Assembly (NCBI GenBank): GCA_034008185.1
Contig: CM067109.1
Coordinates: 35,558,885-35,622,884, forward strand
Length of the DNA: 64,000 nt
Direction of reading: 5' to 3'
Source: Gorsachius magnificus
Lineage: Eukaryota > Chordata > Aves > Pelecaniformes > Ardeidae
Part shown: piece by piece, positions 11,907 to 44,111 of the stretch
Layout: each line of letters starts with the position of its first letter
Position numbering within the stretch: the first letter of the stretch is position 1
Position numbers and translations under genes: made by a program
The notes under the pieces: generated by a model
Seen by the model: the letters and a program-made list of their open reading frames with translations, nothing else
What the model was told of the DNA's origin: nothing
Databases searched by the model: none

Positions 11907-12758
11907 TGTGATGGGTTAACCTTGGCTGGATGCCAGGTGCCACCAAGCCACTCTCCCACTCCCCTCCTCAGCTGGACAGGGGAGAGAAAAATATGTTGAA
12001 AGGCTCATGGGTTGAGATAAGGACAGGGAGAGATCATTCGCCAGTTACTGTCATGGGCAAAACAGACTCAACTTGGTGAAATTAATTTAATTTATTACCA
12101 GTCAAATCAGAGTAGGAGAGAACAAAACCCCCTGAATCTTAAAACACCTTCCCCCCACCCCTCCCTTCTTCCCAGGCTTAGCTTTACTCCCACTTTTCTC
12201 TACCTCCTCCCTCCGGGACAGAGGGGAGGTTTTAGGGCGGTCTCTGCTCCAGCATGGGTCCATCCTTTCCACAGGGTGCAGTCCTTCAGGAGCAGACTTC
12301 TCTGTGTGGGTCCCCCGGGCAGGGAGTTCTGCCAGAAAATCTGCTCCAGTGTGGGCTCCTCTCCACATAGGTCTACAGGTCCTGCCGGGAGCCTGCTCCA
12401 GGTTTGGCTTACCACAGAGTCACAGCCACCTTTGGGCATCCACCCACTCCAGTGTGGGGTCCTCCATGGGCTTCAGGTGGAGATCTGTTCCACTGTGGAC
12501 CTCCTTGGGCTGCAGGGGCACAGCCTGCCCCACCATGGGCTGCACCAGGGGCTGCAGGGGAATCTCTGCTCTGGTGCCTGGAGCACCTCCTCCCCTCCTT
12601 CTCCACTGACATTGGTGTCTACAGGGCTGTTTTCTCTCACATCCTCTCTCTCCGGCTGCTGTTCCACAGTAGGGTTTTTTTTTTTTCCTTACTAAATCAC
12701 AGAGGTGATACCACTGTCGCTGATGGGCTTGGCCTTGGCCAGCAGCGGGACCACCTAT
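11907..12758 (-). mobile_element. Solo ERV LTR, family A copy 1 (tail lost)
   Basis: The block begins TGTGATGGGTTAACC and matches the second copy at 46608-47324 over most of its length. Read on the minus strand, an AATAAA polyadenylation signal falls near its 3' end (complement of about 12090), which gives the orientation. The middle (about 12249-12560) is a run of degenerate repeats around 'tccagYgtgggntcc', which inflates spurious frames on both strands. The right end lacks the last part present in copy 2, so the LTR is truncated. It resembles a common bird ERV LTR; the family name cannot be set here. Confidence 0.75.
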
Positions 12759-15700
12759 TCTGTTGAAATAGCACATAAAATCCTTGTAGGGAGCAGACCT
12801 GGAGTGGTCATCCAGGATTTGTTTATCTGTTCTTAAACATATTTCAATCGGTGGGTGTCATGTATAACTTTGAATAGATGAAGAGACAGCCTCCCTTGGT
12901 AACTTGCTCCATTGCATAATTCACATTTTCATAGTCTTACCCATATCTAACCTAAATCCCATTACTTCTATTCTCATTGAGAGACACTGTCTCTATCCCA
13001 GATTCCTTGCTAGCATCTTTATATGGCTATATAAGTTATTAATGTATTTCCACTCCATCTTCTCGGTTTTGGATAACTTGGGTTCTGTTCCCTCGAATAA
13101 TTTCTCTTCACATTTTTCCTAAGGTTTGGTGCTTTTTGTTACTCTCTAAAATGTCTGCAGTTTGCTGCTGTCTTTAAAAGAAAGCTCTAGTAAAAGAATC
13201 AGTTATTGTCTGAACTGAAAACCCTACCTAAGAAGTACACAAACTACTTGTTAAATATAATACTGCATTCTCTTGCTTTCTTTTGACTGTTTTCAGTTTT
13301 AACTCAAAGTCATTTGATGTGAATATTCAGTTCTTTCTTCCATACTCCAGAGCCAACTAACTGCTTATCATTTATCTGTTTGTACCTAGACACTTCAGGT
13401 GTCAGCATGATGATTGGTCTGGATTCATCCCCAGAACTCCTGGTGAAGTCCCAAGTTACTGCTGTGACTGGGAGTCTCCTCTTTATTTTGCAGAAATAAT
13501 ACACTGCCAAAATCCATGTGTTCATAACATTTTTTACTATTAAAATGCAGCAGGGACAAGCAATGGATCATATTTAACCAGAAAGCAGTAATGGTAGTAC
13601 AAATAGAGAATCCCTTTCAATTAAATACAAAATAGAGTTCAAACAGGTTTGAGACAGATCGGGCATTATGGTTGAGATTGTCTATGCAGTCATGTCAGTC
13701 TTATCCTAAAATGGTTGAACTAGCTTTCCTGGATCTACACCCCTTTGAGGAGGGAAGCCCAATCTAGATGTGTTTGTCATTGCAGTTCACTGGGGCTATT
13801 GAAACAACTGCACTATTACAAGTTTTTCCTGTTTGTACTGCTTTGTCTCCAAAGATTCCTGTTATAGGCACAGTCCCATTGTGCTCAAAGGCTATTAAAA
13901 AAAATCAGGAAGAAAGGAGAGAGAGTTGACTGGACTGGAGAAAGTAGGGGGAAAAGAGAGCAAAAGTGTATGACTGCCTAGGAAGAAACAGTATGCGTGA
14001 TCTTCAGTAGGTGAGATTTATTGATTAATATCTGGTACATGGTAGAACTTCCCATCAGGACAACAGTCATGGAAGCCTCCCTTCTTGCTTTGAACTCAGA
14101 TGACCCACACCCAGAGCAGAGACTTCTGCATCTGACTGTGCTGCCATTCAGATTCAGCTTTGGCTTTCTGGAGTAATTCCCTTTTTATTTCATCATAGCT
14201 TCCTCTCTGTTTTCTCTCTCTCCTTTTATTGCAATTTTATTGCTAAATCTAAGAACCTGTTACAGGGCAATTCCAAGTAGAACTGCAGGTTCTGCTATGT
14301 ATCATGTGTTCTATGGTTTTCACATAATTGTAGATCTGCTGTGGCCACCTGTATCTCTCTTAAACCTGTATCCCGACAACTGCTTCCATGTGAGCCTATC
14401 TGTCTGTGCTTCAAAAGGGTTTTGCCTAGGCACAAGAACTTGCATGGATAGATCAGTTTATAGGCTGGGTACAGGCTAGAGATAAGGTCAAGGAACAGAG
14501 CAGAAAGCAAAGCACTGTGGTGAGCTGAAGAAATGGAAATCTTCCCTTTGACACCCCTAAGCCATAACTGAGCCTCCCTCACCCCTGTGCCTGTTAACTC
14601 ATCCCATGCTATTGAGCAGAATACTCTTGTAGAAAGTATTCTCTTCTTAAAGCACAAAGAGAAAATGAGGTCCTTAGGTCATTTAATCAGAAACAGTGAT
14701 TTAACCAAATTGAAACCCCTAGTCTGCACTCAGACACAGATAGAAAGTTAAACATTATACTTCCTTCCACTGTGCTGCCTAGTGGCAAATCACTGATCAG
14801 TAAATAAAAATTGCTTGAACATTTCATATGTGTGCTTGGCTGCAAAAACAGAGGCTAAATTTTCAAATTGAATTCCAAACAGGAACATGTGAGAAGTACA
14901 GAGCATATAAAAAAGGGGCAGCTGAGGAATATTTTTTGTAGCCATTGTTTTGATGGAACCGAACAGTAATTACTACAATGTCAATTATTCAGCACATAAA
15001 GATTTAAAACTGATTTACTCTTGTATTTCTTTTTGGGCAATTTGTTCTATAAACAAGAAAAGCTAAATTTGTTTAATTGTTTTGCTGCATTAATGTATGT
15101 GCATTTTGGGGCAGCTTGCAAAACAATTTTTCACCTGCTATGACATCTGGAAGTCATACTGGCCCCAATGACCAATCATTAAATGGAGGAGCAGGCTGCT
15201 GTTGAGGAGGTGAGATAAGGATGCATAACAAACAAATTACTAGTTTACACTCCAAAAGATGTCTCTTTTGCCCTTCACCTTTGGCTACAGTTCCTGGATC
15301 CCACTTAGTCTGCACACAGTTGCTGACATGCCAGGATGGTCAGGATTTCCACAGAGTACTAGGACCAGCCATAAATGACTGCACTGGAACAAAACAGTGG
15401 TGCTTGTGTTTCTTTTCCATAGAAAAAGAGGAATGTTGGGGAAAAATAATAGTGCCTGGGTCTTGTTCCGGCAGGAGCTGGCAGGACAGTTCTACAGTGT
15501 AAGTGCCATAGTCTCAGGTTGCTGTATAGCACTAATTTCCTATACATTTATTCACACAAAAAGCTGCCAAACAGGATCTAATTCATTCTTCCTGCTCGAG
15601 CAGTATGATTATGTGCTCTATTATGTTCCTGCCTGATATTAGGTATCCCAGTGGTTACTTAGAAGTCTGACCCTTTTCTGATCTACGGTGAGGGAGAAAG

Positions 15701-18700
15701 GGCATCATCAAGGGACACGAGGCCAGAGTGCCAAAGACTGGAAGAGAACAACTACCTTTTTCTTTTCATAAGTGATTTTACAGAAGCCCCCATTTCCCCT
15801 GCCAGGGAACCAATCCAGGCTCAAGGTACACTCTTTAAATCCTCAGAAAAAGTTACTTTGTTCCTGCTTTAAATGAAATGACTCAGCTGAGCAGGATAGT
15901 GACCACTTAATTTTAGATCAGAATTCCACTGTTAAGGTTTCTGCATTTCCTGCTGAGCTTAGGTAACAATTTTTTTTTTTTTTGCTTTTTGACTATGATC
16001 AGGTCACAAACATCTTAAGAAACTAGTGACACTTCAGAAGAAAGTAAAGAAATGCAATAGTTTGATACTCCACTGCACTGCTGAATTTGATAAGGATTTT
16101 GCCATTCACTACTTCAAGATCCTTATCCTTTATAGTATTAAGTTGGACCTGTGAAATGCTGAGCTTCACTTTACATAAAAAGCATTACTTACATGTTTTC
16201 ATTCTGTATTCATTATCAGAGTGCATTAGATGCGTTAGATTGTCAGCTGAGTTAAACATAGATGCTAGGATCTAAGAAAATTGTGCTTCTTGTTATTTTC
16301 TTCTTTAAAAGAAAACTAAAATTATAGCAAAAATGTGGCAGCAAGGAGAGAAGTTTTCTTAAAGATTCTTTCAAATATATTTTAAGTCAGGAAAATTAAA
16401 ATTCTAATGCAATCTGACACATAGTATGAAAGCAAAAAAACTGCTTTTATGTTAGTAGTTTTCCTCGCAATACTGGCATTTGTTTGCAGAGTAGCAGGCA
16501 GGTGACAGAGTGCTCAGAATTTTCCAGTTATCCTCCTGTTCTTAGCTTCACAGGTGTTAATTTTTCATCTCTATACTATAGTTTAGTGACAGTGAATTTC
16601 TAGTATATTTTTGAGGTGAATTATACCATAATTGTTTTGAAATACATAAAAAAGTGACTTTTCATTACAGCATAATGTTTTGAACTACTAATCCATTTAT
16701 GTAGCAACACACAGTGCTTAGTTCTAGTGTGAGCACGTTCCACAAGAGCACATGCAGACATCTTGTCTTCGACTTCTTTACAGTACTCTGCTGTCAAGAA
16801 ATGCTCATCTAAAAACAAGGGGGAAAATATAGCTCCAAAAATTTTATTCTAAAATAAACATTTGTGTTAAAAATCTACTTTATTAGCATGCTGGGAGGGA
16901 GGAAGAGTATTTAACACTGGCATCTGGTTAAGCAAAGCCATCTGAAAGCACATCATGCTTACCAGTGCTGTTGCAGAAACATTATTTGGGAGCAAAGAGA
17001 GGTGCTGCTTCTGTTGAGGTCTGCTTGAACTGGGCTACATGTAGATGCGGTTTTGATTTTTTCTGTTTCCACATCTAATCACACTTTGTGCTTTGGTGGG
17101 CTTTGTGAAACTTTAATTATTTTGCAGTTCCATGAATCTGGGGTTAAATGGTTTATTTTAATTTACCCGCCCCATAGATGTATTAGTTCATTATTTCCTA
17201 AACATTATCTTTTCTCCCCCAAATTATGTTTCTCTCCCTATTCTAAAAAGGAAGAGATTTCTAACTGCATACATAATGGAGAGGTGTCCCACCAGCTTAC
17301 AACAGGAGCTACTCTCTACCACTGTTTTGGAAAACATTTCTGGGTAAAATCAGCCCTCTTTATATATACAATATGAGGAAACAAAAGTGACAGATGGCCA
17401 CTTCTACCCTATTTTTGCAAGGAAACAACGTTTACACAACCATACTTACTGTGAGGCATGTGTGTTTGTGTGGTCCCCTCTTCCCAGCTAACTTGAGAGC
17501 TCACTGGGTATTGCCAAGCAAACTTGACAGAGAGGAAATGGTGCAAAAATGTGAACTTCTTGCAAATTTCATGGAAAGAGGCACCCTGACAGACAAGGAG
17601 CCCTTGACTGTGCTGCCATAGAGAGAAGTTATGTATGCCTGGACCAACACTTATTAGACATCAGAAAACCCCTATACGGCAGGAGACCTCTTCGTGGAAG
17701 AGTAGCGAGCACAGTCTGAACACCCAGCCATTATGAAAGCCTCAGTATTTCCATCTGTGTAGACACAACAGAATCCTTTTCACTGTCATAATTTGTCTTC
17801 TGTGTTGATGCTTTTTAAAGCAGGCTTTGCGTTTCTAGCAAGTTTGAATGGTTTCCTCCAGGCATGCAAGTGCTGGCTTCATTTCACCTTAGAAACAGAG
17901 TGCTCAGCCCAATCTTGTTACGTTTGCTACAAGAGATCTTTTTTCATCACTCTCACCATCTGTACCTTTATTAGCAATCTCTCAAGGAAAGGTGCTATGA
18001 ATAACGTCTGATCAAGCACATTATGCTCATGGACCGTCCTCCATGGTGTGACCAAAGCAGAAGCCCAGGCCTGTCCACCATACCCCTGCATAACCGTCAA
18101 GCCACTGTGACAAACAGCCCAGGATTTACTGTCTTTCCAGTAGGAATAAAAATATAATACCTATTTCTGCTTTTACAGACCTCAGTGAATCTAGTTATCT
18201 TCAGATGGAGAAAGGAAATTGTAATTCTCACCTCTGACATCATGTTCATGATTGGGTGAAACCCACAAAAACGTTTAACTGATGATGTTGGCCTTTCTAT
18301 TTCTTTTCTTCGAGGCTTACTTTTCTGTATGTATTTTAAGGGGAGAACACAAGGAGGCACAATATGTCCCCTGTTACTAAGGATCTTGTTTTCTCACCTC
18401 ACTAGCACACCTACCAGCCTTGATGGACCTGGAAGTAGAGAGTGGAAAATCCTCAAATGGATATGCAAACATCATTGGTTTACATAAAGAGAGAAAGTTA
18501 AAATCTATTTTGCCCATGTGGAAAGTGTGCAAACTGCATTTGCCTTTAGCTCCACCAGCACTCTGGGACCAGGCTGGAGAACTGCTTGGTTGCATCATTG
18601 CAAAAATTCTCTTGTTTGCTGTTGTTTCTCTGTATTACCTTCTTGCAGTACATGTCAGTGGGAGGACGTAACATGTTTTGATCCAGTGGTCTCTGAAAAC

Positions 18701-20880
18701 TATGCCAATGCCACATGATAGGCTCCTGTAGCACACATTGATTTTGTCTGCTAACTTGAGGCTGTGCTGTGATGCTATTTTATCCCATGTCTTTCGTTGA
18801 TTGCTGCATCTCTGGTGTTGCCAAGGTTTGTTGTCAGTTTGGGGATCTAGAAAGGATATTTTTCCCCATTGCAGATGGCATGTGCCACAGTTTTTGGAAA
18901 ACACAGAAAGGTAGCAGCTGTCCTCTTGGAGTACAAGAACATTAACACTGGATTGATTGAAGAAAAAGTGATGGGAGCAAGATTTTACCTTATGCAGTAT
19001 TTATTTTGCTCCTGTTTCCAGTCCAAAGAGACAGGTTGCTGCTTCACATTGCAATTACTGGGGAAATCCTGGGATTGCAGAAGGGCTGTAGCCTCTGCAC
19101 TTCCAGGTTTTTCTTCACAGTGCAGTTGAGAACCATCCCACAACATGCTTTCTGGACAACTGGAGATTCCTCCTGTTTCTTGATACATTTCTAGCCTCTG
19201 TGCAATTTTCTTAGCCTTTCTTGCTGGCACCGGACAGGGTGTCACCAGGCCCTCACTGCTGTCCCTGTGGCTGTGGAGGTGGGGGTGGGGAGGCAGCTGG
19301 CACAACTGCCCTGCAAAGTCCTGTTAGCTTCATGTGGGCAAGCTTTGAGACAAATGTCCAGCCAGTCTGTCCCTCACACAGGGATTCAGTACCACATCCT
19401 CACAGTAAGAAAGGCTGGAAATACTTCTTTGTTTTCCAGGCAGACTTAATGCTGCATGCAAAGACTGCCCCTTATTTGCATCTATATTTTTCAGTGATGA
19501 ATGTGTGTGACAGTATTATTTGCTTGCACATATGACTCCCCTGGTAAGTCACACTATTCCTCTCTTTTTAAGCTGAAAAGCAGTAAAAACTGAAACTAAT
19601 TGGTTTTGTTCTTCCTGTGCATTTGCTGGAGGAGGTAGCTACTATGTACACTTTGTATTCAAACAGAAACAACTAAATGGCGTACCTGTGGACCAGGTGC
19701 TTTCAGACAGAGAACCAAAGATTCCTTTGACACCATACTTACAATGAAAGATAAGAGGTAAAACAGATTTACAAAGGAAGACCAACATAAGCATGAGCAC
19801 AGCAGAATAGCACAGGTGCCAAGTCCTGTAGAGAGAAGAGAGTTTTTAAAAGCATTTAGAGTAAGATGCTAAACATATTTGTAGAAGTAAAATTTAGGTT
19901 AGTTGAGAAAATGGCATTATTGTCTTCAAATAAAGGTGACAATTCAACGAACACATCTTCAACACAAGAGCTGGGGAGCTTCAGAGGAAGCGTAATAAAG
20001 CCTCTGATCTCTACTGGTGATATAGTGATTAAAGAATAGCAGAGAAAATCAGACCATATTCTTCATGCTGTGTTGGTTCTATGGAATAGAAAAAAGAACT
20101 TTCCAAAGTAATCAAAACAGTCACTTTAACAAAAACTAAAATCACTTAAACCAAACATCCTTTCTATTTTGTGGAGCTGTTACTTGAATGCACAGTTCTG
20201 TGGAACTGTGTACAGTGGCAAATTTGAAGATGATGATGTTTGTAAGATATGACTGGGTAAACTAGTGCCCTCTGTATTATTTAGTAACAAGCATATGTAA
20301 TAAGGAAGAAACACACATTAATTTTTCCATTAAAAAATGCATTTATCTTTTTTTTAGGGGAATGACCAAATCTGGTATTGACACTGTTACTTACTGCCAT
20401 TCTAATTACAAAGAGATGGCACTTGAAATGGAAAGCATTAAGGCATACAACGGAATTAATCATTACATAATCATTTTTACATAACCTGTAATGTTCCTGT
20501 GAACATTACAAAAAAGACCTTAAACATCCAGAGAAGCAGCCAGAAACTAGAAGCATTCAATTACCTCTGACATTCCTGTGACTTGCCCCAAAGATGTGTA
20601 CAGGGCAATGTCTTAGGAACATCTTTCTTTCTCAAAACAACAAAGCCTTCATTCTTTTTATTTCTTCTCCCCAGATGTTGGTGTTTCTTTCTATAACACT
20701 AAATGTGTTACAGATTTTCTTCTGAAAATCCACTTTCAAAAGACAATCCTAGTGAAAAAATATTTTAATCACATTCCATAAGACATCTGATCAGTTAAGC
20801 ACTTTCACTTTTTCACATAGCCATGGTCAAATACAGTCTGGTTTCTTTGTTCAGTGTAAGAACTCCAAAGTCATTGGTTG
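12759..20880. other. Intergenic, nothing recognised
   Basis: About 8 kb of AT-rich DNA between the solo LTR and the CR1 fragment. Open frames are short and unlike known proteins, and no tRNA-, rRNA- or snRNA-like sequence was noticed. It may hold regulatory sequence for either flanking gene, but nothing in the sequence alone shows this. Confidence 0.5.
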
Positions 20881-21770
20881 TAGAGACTTGTGCTCCAGAC
20901 CCCTCACCAGCTTGGTTGCTCTCCTCTGGACCTGTTCCAGCAATGCAACATCATTCTTGTAGTGAGGGGCCCAAAACTGAAAACAGTATTCAAGGTGCAG
21001 CCTCACCAGTGCCGAGTACAGGGGCACGATCACTTCCCTACTCCTGCTGGCTGCACTATTCCCAACACAAGCCAGGATGCTACTGGTCTTCTTGGCCACC
21101 TGGGCACACTGCTGGCTCATATTCAGCCGGCTGTCAATCAACACGCCCTGGTCTTTTTCCGCCAGGCAGCTTTCCAGCCACTCTTCCCCAAGCCTGTAGT
21201 GCTGCATGGGGTTGTTGTGACCAAAGTGCAGGACCCAGCACTTGGCCTTGTGGAACCTCATACAGTTGGCCTTGGCCCATCGATCCAGCCTGTCCAGGTC
21301 CCTTTGCAGAGCCCTCCTCCCCTCCAGCAGATCAACACTCCCACCCAGTTTGGTGTCATCTGCAAACTTACTGAGGGCACACTCAATCCCCTCATCCAGG
21401 TCATTGATAAAGATATTAAACAAGACCGGCCCTAAAACTGAGCCCTGGGGGACACCGCTTGTGACCGGCCGCCAAGTGGATTTAACTCCATTGACCACAA
21501 CTCTCTGGGCTCAGCCACCCAGCCAGTTTTTTACCCAGCAGAGTACACCCGTCTAGGCCATGAATCACCAGCTTCTCCAGGAGAATGCCGTGGGAGACTG
21601 TGTCGAAGGCTTTGCTGAAGTCCAGGTAGACAACATCCACAGCCCTTCCCTCATCTACCAGGCGGGTCACCTGGTCATAGAAGGAAATCAGGTTGGTTAG
21701 GCAAGACCTCCCTTTCGTGAACCCATGCTGGCTGGGCCTGATCTCCTAATTGTCCCTGAAGTACTTGAAA
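20881..21770 (-). mobile_element. CR1 LINE reverse transcriptase fragment
   Basis: The minus strand carries about 215 codons of CR1 ORF2 reverse transcriptase in one open frame (21498-20851). It includes a G-V-P-Q-G-S motif, the catalytic FADD motif and the thumb/connection region. A further 62 codons with SKAFDTVSH are in another frame upstream (21670-21482), so a frameshift or stop separates them. The element stops just after the frame, without the usual 3' untranslated region and terminal motif, and it lacks the 5' part. It is a fragment truncated at both ends and not a functional gene. Confidence 0.92.
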
Positions 21771-21915
21771 TCTGCAGCTGATCAGTGTGACTACTTATTC
21801 CATGGCAAAATACAATGCTTTGAAAGCTACCACGTATGATTAAAAAAAGAACTCACAGAAGGGGCTGCACGTCACCTGCCGCGGCCTCGGGACAGCGCCC
21901 CCGCCCTGGGGGGAA

Positions 21916-22008
21916 GACACACACAGACACACAGACACAGACACAGACACAGACACACAGACACACACACACACCCCCCCACACACACCCCCCACACACC
22001 CACCCCCC
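21916..22008. repeat. (CA)n-type microsatellite, imperfect
   Basis: An imperfect CA/CAGA dinucleotide tract passes into a C-rich CACCCC tract, about 90 bp in all. It lies at the left border of the RIOK2 CpG island, about 380 bp before the start codon, and explains the spurious His/Thr- and Val/Cys-rich frames on both strands. Confidence 0.9.
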
Positions 22009-22009
22009 C

Positions 22010-22386
22010 GCGGCGGGCCCGGCCCGCGGGCTGGCGCAGGCCCCGCGCGGGCGGGGCTGCGGCCGCCGGCGGGCCGGCCGTGTCGCTGGGGGCGCTGGTC
22101 TGCGTTCGGCCAGCGGCTTGGCCTTGGGCGATGCCCAAGGGCGCCACCCCACTAGCGCACTGGCAGGGGGCGGCGAGGCCAGGCCGCTCCCGAGGCCGAG
22201 GCTTACTCGGTCTCGATTGCCAGTCGGCAGTGACGCAGTGACGAGGGAAGCACGCAAGGCACCCGGCGAGGACGTGAGCGCCAGGACCCAACGCCGCCGC
22301 CGCCCCGGCGCGGGAGGCGCTTGCGGTGCGCATGCGTGGGAGGGGGCGGAGGGGCCTGGCTGTCCTCCTCTCCGCGCGGAGCCGCC
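22010..22386 (+). promoter_or_regulatory. RIOK2: RIOK2 CpG-island promoter
   Basis: The sequence is GC-rich and CpG-dense from about 21880 to 22960, without a TATA box. Directly upstream of the ATG lie an NRF-1-like palindrome (TGCGCATGCGTG, 22327-22338) and a GC box (22341-22350). Two TGACG CRE/ATF half-sites at 22231-22235 and 22239-22243 add to a housekeeping-promoter picture, which fits a ribosome-maturation gene. The transcription start is not determined. Confidence 0.7.
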
Positions 22387-38054
<15,668 letters not shown>

Positions 38055-39330
38055 TTTATTAAAGCTCCCATAGAATATGAGAAAACTCATAATGTATACA
38101 GTTGAAAGACATAATGGAGCAATCTCTTCTATAGAACCAAATGTTTTTGTGGAAGTTGGTAAACCTCATTTTGGTTCTGTGATCTTGATTGGGGGATTTT
38201 GGTTTTTGTTTCTGGTTAAAACTGTTGACTTTAATTAAATCAGTAGTACTGACTAAGATCATTTATCTGTAGTAATTTCCAATAATATCTGGTAAATCTA
38301 TTCTACTGTGTTTGTTTAGATTAAGTATTTTCTGTTGTGCAGAGGATTCCTCTTAAGAGGGAAGGAAGGGAATTTTTAAAACCAATTTTTGCAATGACAT
38401 GAAATTTAAATTTAAAATGTTACGCTATGTCATAAACAGATACTTGTTTGATTTCATTAAAAATCACAAATACGAACTTGATAGCAGTTAGTACTCTAAG
38501 AATTCTTTTGTACCTGTACAAACATGAGCAGTCCATATGATGAATATGCATTCTCTGAAGCCAGCAATTCTTACTTACTTTTTCCTTCACTCCAAGATCT
38601 TGCATGTAAATCTTGCCCAGAAGAATACATCATAAGTGTTGTACAGACTTGTCAAGCACACGAGTTTTTAATGTGCCTTTTAATGGTACACAGTTACCAG
38701 TAAATTTATTTTTTTAATATCTAATAACTTACATAAAGTGATGAGGATTCTGAAAGTTCTCTTTTCAGTAATACTACCGTGACTTTTACTATGTTATATG
38801 TTTGGGGTCTGAAGACCTAGAAGAAAGACAAGTATCTTAATTTTTATTTTTAATTTAAGCAAGATATTTCTAGTAATAAAATTGTGTTTATGAACACATA
38901 ATAAGGAGAGAAGTGTTTATGAAAACTGAAGCAAGACAGAGCAGTTTAAACTTTTCTTTGTTTTTTTTTAACATTATATCTGCTGTATCTGTGTTTAAGA
39001 TGTGAGGTGGAGCCCTTCTTGGGAAGGACAACTTGGTAGAATCTAAATTACTAATCTGTAATTTGGAAAATCTTAAATCTTTTATTTGCCTTAGTAAAAG
39101 AAATTAGGGACTTGGGCTTTGACCTGTGGTTTTTTGCTTGCATGTCTGATACTATCTGTTCTTTGCCTGATATGCCTGAGTACCCTATTCAGGTTTTAGC
39201 CTGTGGAAGAATTGCAGCCTCTGTTCTGCCTCGCAGCACTCTCTTGCTCTCGAAGTTCTTGTCTTCTTTCTGGAACAATGTAAAAACTAGTTTCAGCCAG
39301 CAGCTGTGCATGGTCTTAAATAAAAAAGAT
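38055..39330 (+). other. RIOK2: RIOK2 3' untranslated region and poly(A) candidates
   Basis: AT-rich sequence after the stop. Clear AATAAA hexamers lie at 38875-38880 and 39319-39324. Either could end the transcript, and earlier variant signals cannot be excluded. No gene follows directly. Confidence 0.5.
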
Positions 39331-40145
39331 GCAGTAGGTAAGTGTTGCTTGTAGCATCACAAAGTGTTCCACATAGCGTCACAGCTGCATGAAAGTATGT
39401 TGACAGAAGTAAGGAAGTCTGATTAAATCTTAACACATAAGTGATGCAATGAAGGTATATAGGCCTATTTCCTGATACAGCTAGAGCTGATTTTAGCAGG
39501 AGTAGAAAAGTGAATTTAATTGCATTTCCATTTTAAACATTAAGGGGAAAAAAATATTTTTATGTTTCTAGGCTCTTATCTGTTAAGAGACTGGTTCAAG
39601 TGACAAGATTTCAGTTACTGTTCTTTGGCTAAGATGTGCATGCACTTTTTGGCTTCTAATTTAGGACTCCTCAAAGTGAATGAGTTCTTACTGGTGTGCA
39701 ACTTTAAGTCTGTCTTGGTAATTGGTTCCAAAAATATACAAAGGTTGTCTGTTTGATTAAGCACCATGAGAGAAGAAAGGATGATGGAAGTCTTTGCTAT
39801 TTATTTTCAAAATGTTCCTTTAAAACATCCATTAACTCTTTTAAAGGTATTCTAATGGATGGCTGTAAGTTACAAGTTTCATTTACTCTGCCAGTTGAGA
39901 CTTTTCTGAGTATGGAGTTAGTGAGGGATGAACTAATCCTCGAAGTTACAGCTTAATATATCTTTATTAAACCTGTTTTTTCCAAAGCAGCAGAATTCCT
40001 GAAATGTGAAAGTCATCAAGGGTCACAATGAAATTTACACATCAAAGGGACTTCAGAGTACTCACTCACTTGAATGTCAACAATATGAAACAAAGTATTT
40101 AGAATTAATTTAGGAAAATGAAGAGAGTAAGACAATAGTGCTATG

Positions 40146-40960
40146 CTGGATTGATGGGCTGAGGCCGATGGTATGAGGTTCAACAAGGCCAAGTGCTGGG
40201 TCCTGCACTTGGGTCACAACAACCCCATGCAATGCTACAGGCCTGGGGAAGAGTGACTGGAAAGCTGCTTGGCAGAAAAGGACCTGGGAGTATTGATTAA
40301 CAGCCAATTGAATATGAGCCAGTAGTGTGCCCGGGTGGCCAAGAGAGCCCATGGCATCCTGGCTTGTATCAGGAATAGTGTGGCCAGCAGGAGTAGGGAT
40401 GTGATTGTGCCCCTGTACTCGGTGCTGGTGAGGCCACACCTTGAATACTGTGTTCAGTTTTGGGCCCCTCACTACAGGAAAGACGTTGCGTTGCTGGAAC
40501 ATGTCCAGAGGAGAGCAACAAAGCTGGTGAGGGGTCTGGAGCACTAGTCTTGAGGAGCGGCTGAGGGAACTGGGGTTGTTTAGTCTGGAGAAGAGGAGGC
40601 TGAGGGGAGACCTTATTGTCGTCTACAACTGCCTGAAAGGAGGCTGTAGTGAGGTGGGGGTTGGTCTCTTCTCCCTGGTAATGGGCGATAGGACAAGGGC
40701 GAATGGCCTGAAGTTGCTCCAGGGGACGTTTAGATAGGATACCAGGAAAAATTTTTTCACCAAAAGGGTTGTTAAGCATTGGAACAGACTGCCCAGGGAA
40801 GTGGTCAAGTCAGCATCCCTAGAGGTATTTAAAAGGTGGGTAGATGGGGTGCTTAGGGATATGGTTTAGTGGTGGGATGGCAGGGTTAGGTTAGCGGTTG
40901 GACTTGATGATCTTAAAGGTCTTTTCCAACCTAAACAATTATGTGATTCTATGATTGATT
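40146..40960 (+). mobile_element. CR1 LINE 3' part with intact end
   Basis: The copy carries the last part of the reverse transcriptase region (sequence about '[13 protein letters not shown]' and '[13 protein letters not shown]' is readable) and a complete 3' untranslated region, ending in the CR1 terminal tandem motif (gattctatgattgatt, about 40943-40960). In-frame stops (for example in 40320-40330) show it is inactive. It aligns with the element at 20881-21770, which lacks this 3' end. Confidence 0.93.

Positions 40961-44111
<3,151 letters not shown>

Noticed and set aside
12102..12776. Plus- and minus-strand frames up to 139 codons
   Set aside because: They are translations of the solo LTR's repeated core, not genes.
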